A model generated the notes under the pieces. It saw only the letters and a list, made by a program, of their open reading frames with translations, was not told where the DNA came from and ran no database searches. The position numbers and the translations under genes are program-made. A stretch of 36,031 nucleotides of DNA from Scleroderma bovista (taxonomy: Eukaryota > Basidiomycota > Agaricomycetes > Boletales > Sclerodermataceae): positions 1 to 36,031 of the forward strand of contig JAYMGJ010000806.1 in assembly GCA_037178675.1 (NCBI GenBank), given 5' to 3'. Of the stretch, positions 9,306 to 19,657 are shown one piece after another. How positions within the stretch are numbered: the stretch's first letter is position 1; every line of letters begins with the position of its first letter.

Positions 9306-11789
9306 GACAAATGTGCACTGATCATGGAATGGAAGTACTCGAATGGGTGTAAGATACAAGGTCTTTGGTTTTAGGAAACTCGGTGGTGCTGCATGTTCAT
9401 CTACAAAAATAAATAAAAAGTCTGTTGTATGTATTAGTATGACAAAGTCTGCAGAATTGCTTTGACGTTGAACATGGTTGAAAGCATCATTTGAAATATC
9501 ATGAATGGTGCACCCGGTGCACGTCCTGTCCCCTCCGCTGTGCAGTCAGTGTCGACTTAACTTTGTATCGGCCATTCCAATCATTATAAGATGCAGTTGT
9601 ACAGTAGATTCTGATCCACCTCACCATGTTCGTTCCTACGACGTCTGTCCTTCACTCGGATGTCTTAAGAGTTGTTAACGCTCCAAGTACAAATTTCACC
9701 GCCTCAGCGGCTGGGGAATCTTTCGCAATAGCACGGCCAGGAATATCTTGCAAAAAGTTTTTGAAGCCTACACCTCTCCCCTCGTAATACAAGCTATGCA
9801 GTCACTGAGTCACTGGGGCGTCTCATTTTCCCTGGGCACACATATCCATGAATGCATCTCACCTCACAGCATACCCAACCCATTTTAACCATGCTTGATT
9901 GAACATAACCCGCGTACATGATGGCATACCTCCGGAAATACCGGTGCCGTAGAGCAAGTACTTCCTTCAATGCTGTGGTGACTAACTTCATTGAGCTAGG
10001 TCTACATAGAGATCAGATTTAGAACGTTCCCTTTACATAACTCGTAGATGCAGCGGTGGTTATATGTACAGGATTTGCTCGACAAACTGGCCCCAATTGG
10101 CAAGTTGGCAAGTGCTGATGCGGCACAGGGTTATATTACAACTTGAACTTAACTTCTTTCCCCATCTTTGCTATCGCGGGACAGTTACGATTACAGCAAT
10201 AGCACACATTGAACGACGACAACAATGCAGAAGGTTTGGAAGAACCCCATGTTCCATTGTTGATCCATCCGCGACAGTGTGAAGTATTCCAACCAGGTTA
10301 GTCCAGTTTGCATGCTTCGGCATTATTGTGCCAGTCATCAAATCTTACTATCCCGTCTTTACTGAGAACTTGGATAAAAGTTCCATTTGTGCCATATACA
10401 TCGTCAGGAGCGTTCGCCAATGATCGCCGTCAGTACGCCCACCTTGCTTCCTAGAACTTTTTCCACTGTGCCGGGCCAAAGCATTGCAATCACATTGCCG
10501 CAAGGAGACGTTGTCAACGCCTCATGACACATGCTTTGGGTTTAATCACCCTTCAGACTGATCGGTGACTGCTAAGTGTAATGTTACTCACGGAATTGTA
10601 TGGCAGGACTTTCTCAAAGCCTCCGGAGAACCTTTGTAACTCAGCGCGGGCGGCGTCCAAATAAGTTTCGTGACTGAAAGGGCATAGCATTTCGACCAAA
10701 GTGTTTATCTGGCCATCAGCGGTCATGCTTTGTCAATATGCAACCTGCTGGAGTGGCAGTCACATGTGGCTAACTGATCCTACGGTGTCCCAGTTTTCCC
10801 CAGACATAATTCAACAGGGGCTGCACTTTCTCACGAATATTGGGTTGAGGTTAACCTTGCCAGCCAAGGTAATTAGGAAGGTAAATAAATGTGTAGTAGG
10901 TACTTGCCATAGTATCCAACAGAATCCACATTGGAAGATGGCCAACAATGTCGACGAAGGGTTGTGGAAAAGGCTTTGAGGATGACACCTGAAAACAAAA
11001 CAAGAGTCCTCTTCAAGAGAGAGCAGGACAAAAAGACTCTTCGTCTAGAAGCCCTCAGTATGGTAGTGCCAGTCAGTGCGGGAGTGCGATAATCATTGAC
11101 CTAGAAGAAATGGAAGACAAGGTTAACGCTTTAGATCTCTGATCTTCTGATCATTAAATAGGCCACGGGCTGGCGGACAGACGATGATTCTCACAGGTTA
11201 TTCTCCGTGGCATGCATAATACGCAAGTACCTTGAGTAAATAGAGGGAACCTTTCACTGTGGAGCACTGTGAAGTTAGGAGTTCGGTCTACCCAACATAA
11301 TTCTGTGGATGCATTCATCAATATTGGCATCTGTCTCAATCAACGAGACCTTACGAGATTGTGACGAGTTCACGATACGGCCAAATAAACCTATCGCCAA
11401 TACGAAGACGTTGTAAGAAGGGTCCATCCACCGAGAAGGCCCAGGGAGTTAGGCTGGGTCACATTGAGTTTCCGGTGTAATACCCAGTTTCTTTGCGAGC
11501 CGTGCGTATAGGTCCGAGAACCTCGAAACCGCTAGCTAGATTTCTCGCTATCAGATATTCCGACCGTTTCCGCATTCATGCTTAATGAGGATCAGCTGCA
11601 GAAAGAGGGCTATGGGATGACTTACAGCTTTAGTTGGACTTGCAGTATCATCTTCCTGCTGTACTTACAGTGCATAACGACCTTTCACGGAGGCAGACAG
11701 CCTATTTGGGCCAGACTAAGCTGAGCCCCCACGAGTACAACGTTCCTGGTCACTGCCAGCGTTGGCGGGCCGTTCACAACACGCCTAAT
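9306..11789. other. No gene recognised
   Basis: About 2.5 kb downstream of the CVNH gene has only short frames, most without ATG starts, in both strands. No domain, LTR end or RNA gene was recognised. The region looks like decayed intergenic or transposon-derived DNA. Confidence 0.4.
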
Positions 11790-12029
11790 GCAGCAGAAAA
11801 AGGCGATGGCGGCCAGTGGCGTGTCAGCATTCCTCAACATTATTGGCCTACATATCTTACGCCGCGCACAGAGCCATTGAGCATCATGAGGATAGGGAGT
11901 GGACGAGATCTAGAGCCGAGATCAAGTGGAGGTGTGTGGTCTGTCAGAAAACGGTGCAAAGTTGGATATTCAAGACATCGGGGACACATACACGGTGACC
12001 GGTAAGACTACCCGAGGCTCGTTAGAAAT
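11790..12029 (+). pseudogene. Decayed coding-like stretch, unknown family
   Basis: Three overlapping plus-strand frames together give a protein-like string with shifts between them: FLNIIGLHIL, then EHHEDREWTRSRAEIKWRCV with VCQKTVQS, then LDIQDIGDTYTVTGKTTRG. The pattern of sensible residues hopping between frames suggests a dead exon. I do not recognise the family. Confidence 0.25.
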
Positions 12030-12730
12030 GTTACTTGGCAGGTAAAGTGTAGTTGGGTGAGGCGTCGTGCTTGTATCAGGGGTCTGCAAACGGAGGGTAG
12101 TAGGATGACAGGTGTGCACTTCCCATCGTCAGTCACGTCGGCGCAAAGCCAATTGCTGTGTAGAACGAACCGATGAGTGATGCTCCGGTCAAACGGATCT
12201 GTCCCAGATATGGCTTGATCGTTTACTGCAAAAATACTACCGAGGACACCCCCACCTGCATAGTGCGAACCAACAAGTGACGCTCCCCGCACGGCATCCC
12301 AGAAGGGGTGCGCTGTGTCGGATGATCTCTAGTAGAGACGGAAATCGTCGCCGCAGAGGTAGCAGAGGAATTAGATGTGGACAATAGGGGATGGATGGAG
12401 TGCTCAAAGGTCCACCCGGGAAGGAAGATGAAATGTTTGTGACGAGTAGTGGATCAGAGGGAACTGCGAGTGGGCGTGTGACATCAGAATGCACTAAGAA
12501 CGACGAGTGTATACGCGCTGGGCGACGGAGAAGCATTCTCCCATCATCACTCACATGGACATACTAGAGGTAAACTGACGAGCGGTGCACTGGTCCACCA
12601 GATCTGTTGCAGATATTCCTTGATCGTATAATGCAAAGAAAATCCTAGACAGATCCATTGGACCCTCAAGGCCTCAACAATAACTGCTGTATAGTGAGAA
12701 CCAGCAAGTGGCGCTCCCTGCACGTCTCTG
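12030..12730. repeat. Non-coding block repeat, copy 2, with internal duplication
   Basis: This corresponds to 4240-4690 but contains its distal segment twice, at about 12110-12295 and 12538-12730. Each starts near tcccatcatc/tcgtcactcac and ends near agcaagtggcgctccctgcac. The adjoining segment around 12385-12555 matches 14546-14720 on the opposite strand. No coding potential was recognised. Confidence 0.6.
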
Positions 12731-12732
12731 AG

Positions 12733-12890
12733 GGGTTTGTTGTATATCCAAAAGCGATAGGGGGACACACTCAGCGTATTCGGGTGAGTTGTTCTCCTTG
12801 TGTATGTGGTGACATGTTGCAGATGCGGCCACGCACTGCGGTGCATACCAGGTGAAACTTTCGAACGGGTTCAGCCCTGACTATTCTTGT
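12733..12890 (+). pseudogene. ADE13: Adenylosuccinate lyase C-terminal scrap, copy 2
   Basis: EGFVVYPKAIGGHTQRI is read directly and matches the conserved EG-VVYPKVI segment of adenylosuccinate lyase. A broken tail follows that aligns with 4720-4850 and 15010-15105. As in copy 1, it is followed at once by the N-terminal part of the gene. Confidence 0.7.
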
Positions 12891-12899
12891 ATTTACATG

Positions 12900-13685
12900 T
12901 ATTTACTTTTCACGGATATCCCGGGCCGTGGCGATATTCTCTCGTTGAAAGCCACACAACTGGACGTGCCTCAGACTGCCAAGGTAGGACTCGACCCTCT
13001 CGCACTCGCGGAACACACTAGCAACGCGTACGCAGTCGATATGCCAGCAGAGAAATGGCATCATTATTATCCACTGCTGTATGTCCTCCCCAATGGCGCG
13101 AAATGGGATGGAAACTGACAACGACACCCAGAACCGATTCAGGACGTGGAGACAGCTCGGCTGAACCTTGCTCTTGCAGAAAAGAGAAGCTGGTCTTTCC
13201 ATCACAGACGAAGCCATCGAGCCGATGCGTGCTAATCTCGTACACGTAGTACATCCATCCCCACCCGTCCATTTACGTGCTAAACTATGTCGCACTACCA
13301 GGGCCTCACACCGGAATAAATCGCCATCGCAGAAAAAGAGGAGAAGAAAAGGCAACATGACGTGATGGCCCATGTCCATACATTTGGCCGGGTTGCTCCT
13401 GCTGCAGCGGGGATCATACAGTACGTCGCCGTTCCCCACCTCCACTCGCCAGCATGGTGCCCACGCACCATACCCCCGGTCTGGGTGCAACGTCATGCTA
13501 CGTTACAGAGTAAGTCTGTCTCGTGCAGAATGGTTGTACACAATGCTGACGCCTGCAATGCAGCAATGCCGATCTCATATTTCTCCGCACGGGACTCACA
13601 TATCTCCTCAAGTCACTCCCAGTGCTCATCTCACGCTTGGCGGCGTTTTCTGCTCAGCACAGGGCACTCCCAATTTTAGGCCTCT
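12900..13685 (+). pseudogene. ADE13: Adenylosuccinate lyase N-terminal part, copy 2
   Basis: The same exon order as copy 1 is seen, often better kept: exon 1 remnant, a 148-nt intron (12984-13131), [44 protein letters not shown] with AAGIIQ, an intron region, GATSCYVTE, and [20 protein letters not shown] followed by ISRLAAF...ALPILG. The gene then breaks off at about 13680 and runs straight into GPCR TM1 sequence. Relative to copy 1 this is a deletion of about 1.16 kb (matching 5541 to 6703), with GG shared at the junction. Stops and frameshifts (for example just after WRQL) show it is dead. The first intron is longer than in copy 1, which seems to have lost about 85 bp. Confidence 0.8.
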
Positions 13686-14540
13686 TGCTCTGCATTGCTG
13701 TACGTTTCCGACTACCCTCTGTCGATATACTTACACATTGACACCTGTCACAGTATGGTGCTGTCGCAATCCAGCGAAATGCTTCATGAAAGTAGTTCAC
13801 GGAGACACCCGTACATTACTACTTCCTCAACCTACTTCGCTGTGATCTTATCCTCTCTGTCGGTATGTAGCATGTGCAGACAGGCTTGCCTTCCCCGCCA
13901 ACTGGCAATGAACCTTTCTAGGTGGATTGCTAAACATCAAGTCGATAATCGAGGCTGTGTGTCACGTTCAAAATACAACTCTGCCCACCTTATTCAGAGA
14001 ATGTACCAGGGCGTTTACCCAGGAACTTGGTGCACTCTTGAATGTATTTTCCCACTGTCTTTCACTTGATGCCGGTCCCTTATCACCCCAAGGCCTTCTA
14101 AAGCAAATTAGTGACGTCGGAGGTGCGCTCATGTATGTTTTGAGGCAGGTTTATAAAGCATTCATGCAATAAGTTCATATCGTAGTCCGATGGTATGCTA
14201 GTGAAACAGCATATAGCCGCAACGTAGCTGATCAGAGACAAGCTATTGCGTTGCACATGTTGCAAGTACTTGCGTTTCGCTGGAGACTTCCACCGAAATT
14301 TGCCCTCGTCGTGGTTGGCCATCATTTGGCCGGTTATCCTCGACCTGCTGGCCGTGCCCAATGTAGTTCAACGCAGAATATATGGTCCCATCGGGTATTG
14401 TAAGCAGTCATGGACCTGGCTCGGCTTGAAATTCTGCCTGACACCATTACATAGGGTGTTGGATCGAGGGAAGCACTGAAGAAAATTAGGCTCGAAGCAC
14501 CACTCATCGGTTCCAAGTTTGTGCTACACAGCAATTAGCT
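13686..14540 (+). pseudogene. GPCR-like seven-TM protein relic, copy 2
   Basis: The copy starts inside TM1 because of the upstream deletion. An intron with a TTGACAC-like branch and CTGTCACAG acceptor is followed by YGAVAIQRNAS, HYYFLNLLRCDLILSVG (TM2-like), RWIAKHQV, GPLSPQGLLKQISDVGGALM (TM3-like, after the usual Cys position), QAIALHMLQVLAFRWRLPPK then FALVVV (end of TM3 to TM4), and IIWPVILDLLAVPNVVQRRI with YGPIGY. The last part fits the TM4-loop-TM5 pattern of basidiomycete GPCR-like proteins, where Y-GP-GYWCW is usual. Frames change repeatedly, so it is not functional. The TM7/tail part lies far downstream (16020-16115). Confidence 0.55.
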
Positions 14541-14545
14541 TTGCG

Positions 14546-14830
14546 TCGACGTGAGCGATTCTGATGGGATGTTCGTGCAGCGTGCATACGCTCGTCGTTC
14601 TAACTTCCAAGTGCATTCTGATGTGGCGAGTGCACAGCTGGGCGACTCAGTGGCGCCTCCCTCCGCTGGATTACTCATGGCGAACATTCCATCCTCTCAG
14701 GAAAACCTTTGGAGCAATAGCTCCTTCCACGTCCATCCCGTCCTCCACATCCATCCCCTACATCCGTCACCTCTTTATTACCTAGTTCCCATTTTACACT
14801 CTATTACATTTCTGTCTGCTTGCGGCGAGT
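14546..14830. repeat. Non-coding block repeat, inverted copy
   Basis: On the plus strand this reads like the reverse complement of 12385-12555 and 4430-4560; shared runs include gtgcattctgatgt and ctcgtcgttct. An open frame of 136 codons runs through it (14551-14961), but its first part is repeat and its end is ADSL scrap, so it is unlikely to be a gene. Confidence 0.55.
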
Positions 14831-14854
14831 TGGCGATGACCCCCGTTCCCACTG

Positions 14855-15105
14855 GTGATCGCTCAACACCCCTTCCCGAAGGGTTTGCTGTATACCCCAA
14901 AGTGATAGCGCAACACACTGTACATGAACTCCCTTCTATGACTTGTCGATGGCGTCGGTGAAAAGTGACGTGGTCAGACAAAAGACGCACGAGCGTAGTA
15001 TTTCGGTGGGTTTTCTCCCCTTGTGTATGCTGTAGTTGACGTGTCGCCAATGGCCACGCAACACCTTGATCCCATCGAACGTGCCAGAGGAAATGCCTGC
15101 TTCGA
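14855..15105 (+). pseudogene. ADE13: Adenylosuccinate lyase C-terminal scrap, copy 3
   Basis: The best kept C-terminal relic reads PEGFAVYPKVIAQHTVHELP, then S, matching EGLVVYPKVI-RHI-QELPFM of the enzyme. RQKTHER follows in another frame (family: RQ-CHEKIRV), and IERARGNACF matches the late LIERVR.D.YF segment. Frameshifts separate the pieces. It defines the two poorer copies at 4695 and 12733. Confidence 0.7.
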
Positions 15106-16019
15106 TCTCGTGGGCTTCTGTTACTCTTGAGCAACTCAACAAATGTTTGACAGCCCAGGACTGAAGTCGAGATTACAGGAGTCTTTCCTCAGTCGTTCTG
15201 TTCGTCTGACCGAGGTATGCCATTCCTTAGTTAGTTTACACTTGTTACTTACTCTGCCCAGTGGCACTATCCATTAAGTAGAGTATGATATAAAGCCATC
15301 CCCTTCATCTGACTGAGTGGCACATCCATTGCGTGCCTTCGAAGCAGGGTGGCTTGTGAGAGTGCTGTGAAAGACAGGTGTCTGTAGCTGCTTGTTGTCA
15401 ATGATGCGTGGTCGTCGTGGGCAAGACATGGTTGGTGGGGTGGTTATGGTGGGAGCCATATATCATGGTCGGGGTGAAAGCCCGTTGTCACATCATTGGT
15501 CAAACTTTCTACTTCTGGTCATGCACAGGGGAATACTACTAGTCTCCCTAGGCAGAATAAAGACTCGATGGAAGGCAATCATGCCTGGTTGACCGCTTGT
15601 ATCTTCCCCGCGAATGGTGAGGATTCTCGGTTTTGTCACCGTCCCCGCCTGGGTTCACCTTGTGAGTTGACGAAAATTCTGTTCTCTTAACAACCCTGCC
15701 TACTGTGTGCACTCACTCCCCTGTAGGCTCCGCCCGGTTATTCCCTGATGCATCCGTCTACCATTGCACCTAAGCAACAGGACGCATGACACACAGATGG
15801 TCGCACGATTGGCAACGCTACTACATGGGTGTTGGTTTTGAGCATATCGCTGGAGAATTCGCAACTGCCATCTCGAGCTGGTGTTGTGATAGGCCCATGG
15901 AAAGAACATGTGAGAGTAATTCTTTGATGAATATACACACTCGGAAAGATCGATTATGTGGTATGTTGCACCAAGGTCACAGGACAATTCCCGAGTAGCG
16001 GCTTTGGGTTGAGTGGAGT
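15106..16019. other. No gene recognised
   Basis: Short frames only. 15130-15215 reads like a small exon (LFDSPGLKSRLQESF) followed by a GTATGC donor-like site, without a recognised family. A G/T-rich tract with ggtggggtgg lies around 15420-15450. Confidence 0.35.
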
Positions 16020-16115
16020 GGTATAGGTCCTCGAGCACAATGAACCCAAATATACCGTGCGCGTAGTGGAACTCCACTGAAGTCTGAGCGTGCGTGAGAA
16101 GAGGATGGTCAAGTG
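16020..16115 (+). pseudogene. GPCR-like tail scrap
   Basis: The sequence from about 16031 to 16113 aligns with 279-358, the tail of the GPCR relic at the window start. Both share acaatgaaccca, gtggaactcc and a gagaagag..atggtcaag run. It marks the right end of the second duplicated block. Confidence 0.5.
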
Positions 16116-16870
16116 CTCTATGTACACTCGGTTACCAAGACTTCGGACGGCCCACTGAGTCGGACGGTCACAAATGTCACAGGAAAGTAACACATGAGTC
16201 ACGCAGGTTACATTCAACTACCGACAGTGGGGTTCCAAGTTTAGAGTGCAAGAATCTAACCAGATATTTACTGTACTGGTGTCAATTAAGATGTGAGATG
16301 CTTTCGACTGTGAGATGAGTCAAAACGATACTAAGTGACACTGCCGCGATGGTGGGATAAATAATTATACAGTACTGGTATGGTGCACACTGCGGAAGGA
16401 GGTGGTCAGACCTGTTGCGCAGACGCAGGAGCAGATGGCCCGACATGAACGGATGTGTGGTTACTAGATGCTTGGGGATCCCCACCATGGCAGTGGTACT
16501 GGTAGTGCCCGGAGGAGGATAAAATGGTATTGCTTCGCCTGTATTTGTGGCCGGCAGTGATGCAGCCTTGTGCGCTGATAATCGAGGCTGATGGTTGACA
16601 CTAAACAAGTCCATGCCACTTCTTAATGGCCTGTTTTTGGTTTGTGGATCTGCACGCTGGGTGCATCTCATTGACACACCTGTCCGACTGCAAGTCTCAA
16701 TATTCAATATTCAATCATAGCGGCACCAAGGGCGCCATTCCCCGACTCCCAAAATATTAACACAAACACAAAGGTAACATGGCATTGATTTCACAAGAAA
16801 TGCTCGTCACAACCACCAATATAATATATAGCGGAAAACAGGACAAGATCGTGCAAATAAACTCCAGCTC
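16116..16870. other. No gene recognised
   Basis: A 141-codon minus-strand frame at 16282-16707 has no ATG start and no recognised domain. AT-rich sequence follows. It could be an unrecognised exon of the adjacent minus-strand gene, but nothing shows this. Confidence 0.3.
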
Positions 16871-16873
16871 TTT

Positions 16874-17260
16874 TCACACCTCCATTGCATTGTCATTGGT
16901 GAGGTCCAACCACTCCGGGGAACTAGCACGAGTTGCCGCAGTCGTGGCTTTCTTGGATGGAGATACAGATTCCAGATCATCACTTGCCTTGCGCTTTCCT
17001 TTGTCAATGAAACTTGGGCACACATAGTCAGAATATGGCAAGACTTTCATCTTCTTTAAATCAAGCTGATAAATTCGCGACCCAGTTGCGTCTTGACTCC
17101 TGGGCACCCTTGGCACCAGCTTAAATGAATTCCCATGGTCTTTAGACATGGTTTCTTTGCACGAATGAATATATCTCATAGACCCCACCAGACTTTGAGG
17201 CTTCCCACAAATTCCAAAGAGGGATTGGCGCTCTTCGCAAGCATTTTGACCGATCCTCCT
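16874..17260 (-). CDS. Hypothetical protein, C-terminal exon
   Basis: A minus-strand frame is open from about 17260 to a stop at 16874. It reads QSLFGICGKPQSLVGSMRYI upstream of a candidate ATG at 17179, then SRIYQLDLKKMKVLPYSDYV and a basic stretch, DKGKRKASDD, that resembles a nuclear localisation signal, ending in an Asp/Glu-Asn-rich tail. Residue use looks protein-like. A second minus-strand frame upstream (about 17354-17180, containing GSHVARKGLSHMLGTL) is also open and may be joined by a frameshift or splice. I do not recognise the family. It may be a real small gene or the remains of one. Confidence 0.3.
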   Translation of the reverse strand, partial: RRIGQNACEERQSLFGICGKPQSLVGSMRYIHSCKETMSKDHGNSFKLVPRVPRSQDATGSRIYQLDLKKMKVLPYSDYVCPSFIDKGKRKASDDLESVSPSKKATTAATRASSPEWLDLTNDNAMEV

Positions 17261-17499
17261 CCTTTGGTTGGGAGGGTCCCCAGCATGTGACTGAGCCCCT
17301 TACGAGCCACGTGTGAGCCACCCTCCCAGCATCGCGGAGTCATCATTCTCCATCACATCGCGTCTCCCAGACCATATCCGCACCATCTGCAGATGCTCTG
17401 AAAATGCTAATTGTTATGTTTTAGCCATACTTTTCTGTCTTTCATATAATATGTTTTCATAGTCACCAATTCTATTTTTGTTCTCATTCTCACAATGTT

Positions 17500-18142
17500 T
17501 GTTACGACCATGCCCAACTCCGGGTCTTATCCGATCACTCCGGTCGCATCGCAGCTCTACAGCTCAACTCCGGTCGCTCAACGTTTACTCCGGTCGCGCT
17601 CGCGCAGATATCCTTCCGTTAAGTACGACCCTTGGTCTATGCTCTATTCGTTCGTTACCACACCTCGCCGTTTACCCTGTCTTGACGTGAGTTCTCCGTG
17701 TACTCGATATATCTCCTACCTTGTATCATTTTCACCGGACCTGGTTTATTTTACCCGGACCTGACTTTATTTTCGTCGGACCTGACCTATCCCTTTCTCC
17801 GGTTATCCTTTGTCCGCCTTTTAGGCTGTTTACTTGTCACCGTAAATACTCGTCCCTAGTTCTTACTTAGTATAAGTACTCTGTAGATTATCCTGTACAC
17901 CTCAGTCTGAAATCAACCATAGTCTCTACTCCTGATCTTGCCCGTCTCCGTCTCTGTCTCCGTCTCCCCTTCTTGACCGGAACCTACGCAAGGGATCAAC
18001 GCTCGTTGTCCTTAGTCGTTGAATCCAAGCGGTCACCAACTCCGGCCGGACTAATCTCTTGTCCAGCCCTCTGCCCTCCCCCTTCGTCCGCTTCTGTCCG
18101 GACTTGACCGGACCCCCTACCGGAGTAGACCCGGACTTGACA
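17500..18142 (+). repeat. 5' LTR of element A
   Basis: 643 bp, TG...CA termini. U3 contains three CTCCGGTCGC motifs (17538, 17568, 17588) and three CGGACCTG motifs at 20-21 bp spacing (17735, 17755, 17776). TATAAGTA at 17871-17878 is the likely TATA box, placing transcription start near 17900. Confidence 0.95.
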
Positions 18143-18175
18143 GTATTTCAGACTCACACTTGTGTGGGTTCACTG
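18143..18175 (+). other. Region at the primer-binding position of element A, with hairpin
   Basis: Immediately after the LTR there is no TGG-type tRNA complement. Instead an almost perfect hairpin (ACTCACAC, two-base loop TT, GTGTGGGT) sits at about 18152-18169. Element C has related sequence at the same place, with a shorter possible stem. Self-priming or use of an internal tRNA segment are possibilities. Confidence 0.4.
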
Positions 18176-18211
18176 TTCCATACCCCGTACGCAAACTAGC
18201 TTCTATTTCTT

Positions 18212-19657
18212 ATGACTATGACTACGCGCTCTCGTGCTCGTACCGCTGCAACACTTGCTGAAGAAGCAGGTGCAGTAGACGACCTCCACCTCTCTGCTGC
18301 TCATCAAGCCCTGTCTAACCGCAGGCAACCTCCGGCTTCAGTTAGCCAATTCCGGAGCTTTACAGCTCGAAACCCTACAGCGCCTTTGACTCCGCGTCGA
18401 GATGCTGCGTCTCAGAGCCTTCGTGGTTCTGCAGACTTAGGTCACCACGAATCCGTTTCTGGTGATCGATTCCCTTACCGTCGCGACCCCACTCCGGAAC
18501 GTCGCGAACCTGCCCGACACCAGTGGTTTGGCCCTGAGGACGGACCCGGAGGTGATCCGGACGACCCCGGAGATGGCGACAATGATGATGACGATGACGA
18601 TGACTTCGTCGACGCCATGGACGAGCTAGACCCTGGTCTAGCTGTTTTCCAAAACCTAGCAGTCGCCGTCAATCGCCTCTCCCGCTCCTCCCGCCGGACC
18701 AACGACTCCTCTTCCTCCCGTGCCAAAGTCCGCGAACCGGACACCTTTGATGGTACGGACCCCAAAAAGCTCAGGACCTTCTTGGTCCAGTGTGAGCTCT
18801 GCTTCCAGGATCGCGCCAAAGCGTTCCGCCTAGATAGGGCTAAGGTAACGTTCGCCCAGTCCTATCTCAAAGGTATGACGTTGGAGTGGTTCGAACCGGA
18901 CCTCCTCCACTCCGGTGATCCGGCTGACCGCCCACTCTGGATGGACAGTTGGGTCCACTTTGTCGCTGAGCTCCAGAGTACCTTTGGTCCTCACGACCCC
19001 ATCGCTGATGCAGAGCATCAATTAGAGCACCTCCGGATGAAGGATGCTCACCGCGTCACGCGGTATATAGTTGACTTCAACCGGCTTGCCTCGCAGGTCC
19101 AGGACTACGGGGATGGCGCGCTCCGCCGCCTATTCTACTCCGGTCTCCCGGACCGCCTAAAAGATGAGATAGCTCGAGTTGGGAAACCCCTGACTCTGCA
19201 TGGGCTTAGGGCCCTTTGTCAAGAGATCGACGCGCGCTATTGGGAGCGCAAAGACGAGATCTCTCGTACGACGAAGACCCAATCCACCTCATCCCCAACC
19301 AAGTCCTCCAACTCCGGAGGCAACTCATCCAACTCCGGTCAGGAGAAATCCAAGACCGGAAACTCCCCCAGCTCCGCCAACAACTCTGGCTCGTCCAAAA
19401 CGACCAACAACCAGCCCTCCTCCGGTTCCAGACCGGACCTAACCAACAAGCTTGGTAAGGACGGGAAGCTGACCGCAGACGAGCGTAAACGGCGTCTGGA
19501 CAATAACCTCTGCATGTTCTGCGGAGGAACCGGTCACTTTGCGGACAACTGTCCTAAGAAGACCAAAAAGGCCAAAGCTCGCGCTGCGGCCATCGCTGCT
19601 GAGTCCGGTAAGACGGACTCGAACTCGGGTGCCAACTCCGAGTCAAAAAAAGAGTAA
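18212..19657 (+). CDS. gag: Gag polyprotein of element A
   Basis: 481 residues from the ATG at 18212. The order is a Ser/Arg-rich N-terminus, an acidic Asp run around residues 120-135, a retrotransposon Gag core at about 185-330 with TFLVQCELCFQD, AQSYLKGMTLEWFEP and RYIVDFNRLASQV, a Ser/Asn-rich linker, and a CCHC zinc knuckle at 434-447 (C-X2-C-X4-H-X4-C). It forms the virus-like particle and binds the RNA. The frame is intact and ends four codons after a TCA AAA AAA slippery run, where pol begins in the -1 frame. Element C has a diverged copy at 33557-34898. Confidence 0.95.
   Translation: MTMTTRSRARTAATLAEEAGAVDDLHLSAAHQALSNRRQPPASVSQFRSFTARNPTAPLTPRRDAASQSLRGSADLGHHESVSGDRFPYRRDPTPERREPARHQWFGPEDGPGGDPDDPGDGDNDDDDDDDFVDAMDELDPGLAVFQNLAVAVNRLSRSSRRTNDSSSSRAKVREPDTFDGTDPKKLRTFLVQCELCFQDRAKAFRLDRAKVTFAQSYLKGMTLEWFEPDLLHSGDPADRPLWMDSWVHFVAELQSTFGPHDPIADAEHQLEHLRMKDAHRVTRYIVDFNRLASQVQDYGDGALRRLFYSGLPDRLKDEIARVGKPLTLHGLRALCQEIDARYWERKDEISRTTKTQSTSSPTKSSNSGGNSSNSGQEKSKTGNSPSSANNSGSSKTTNNQPSSGSRPDLTNKLGKDGKLTADERKRRLDNNLCMFCGGTGHFADNCPKKTKKAKARAAAIAAESGKTDSNSGANSESKKE

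Noticed and set aside
12903..13496. 197-codon minus-strand frame
   Set aside because: It lies opposite the ADSL exons on the plus strand, which carry recognisable family motifs.
14551..14961. 136-codon plus-strand frame as a gene
   Set aside because: It runs through the inverted non-coding repeat and ends in an ADSL scrap; the join is accidental.
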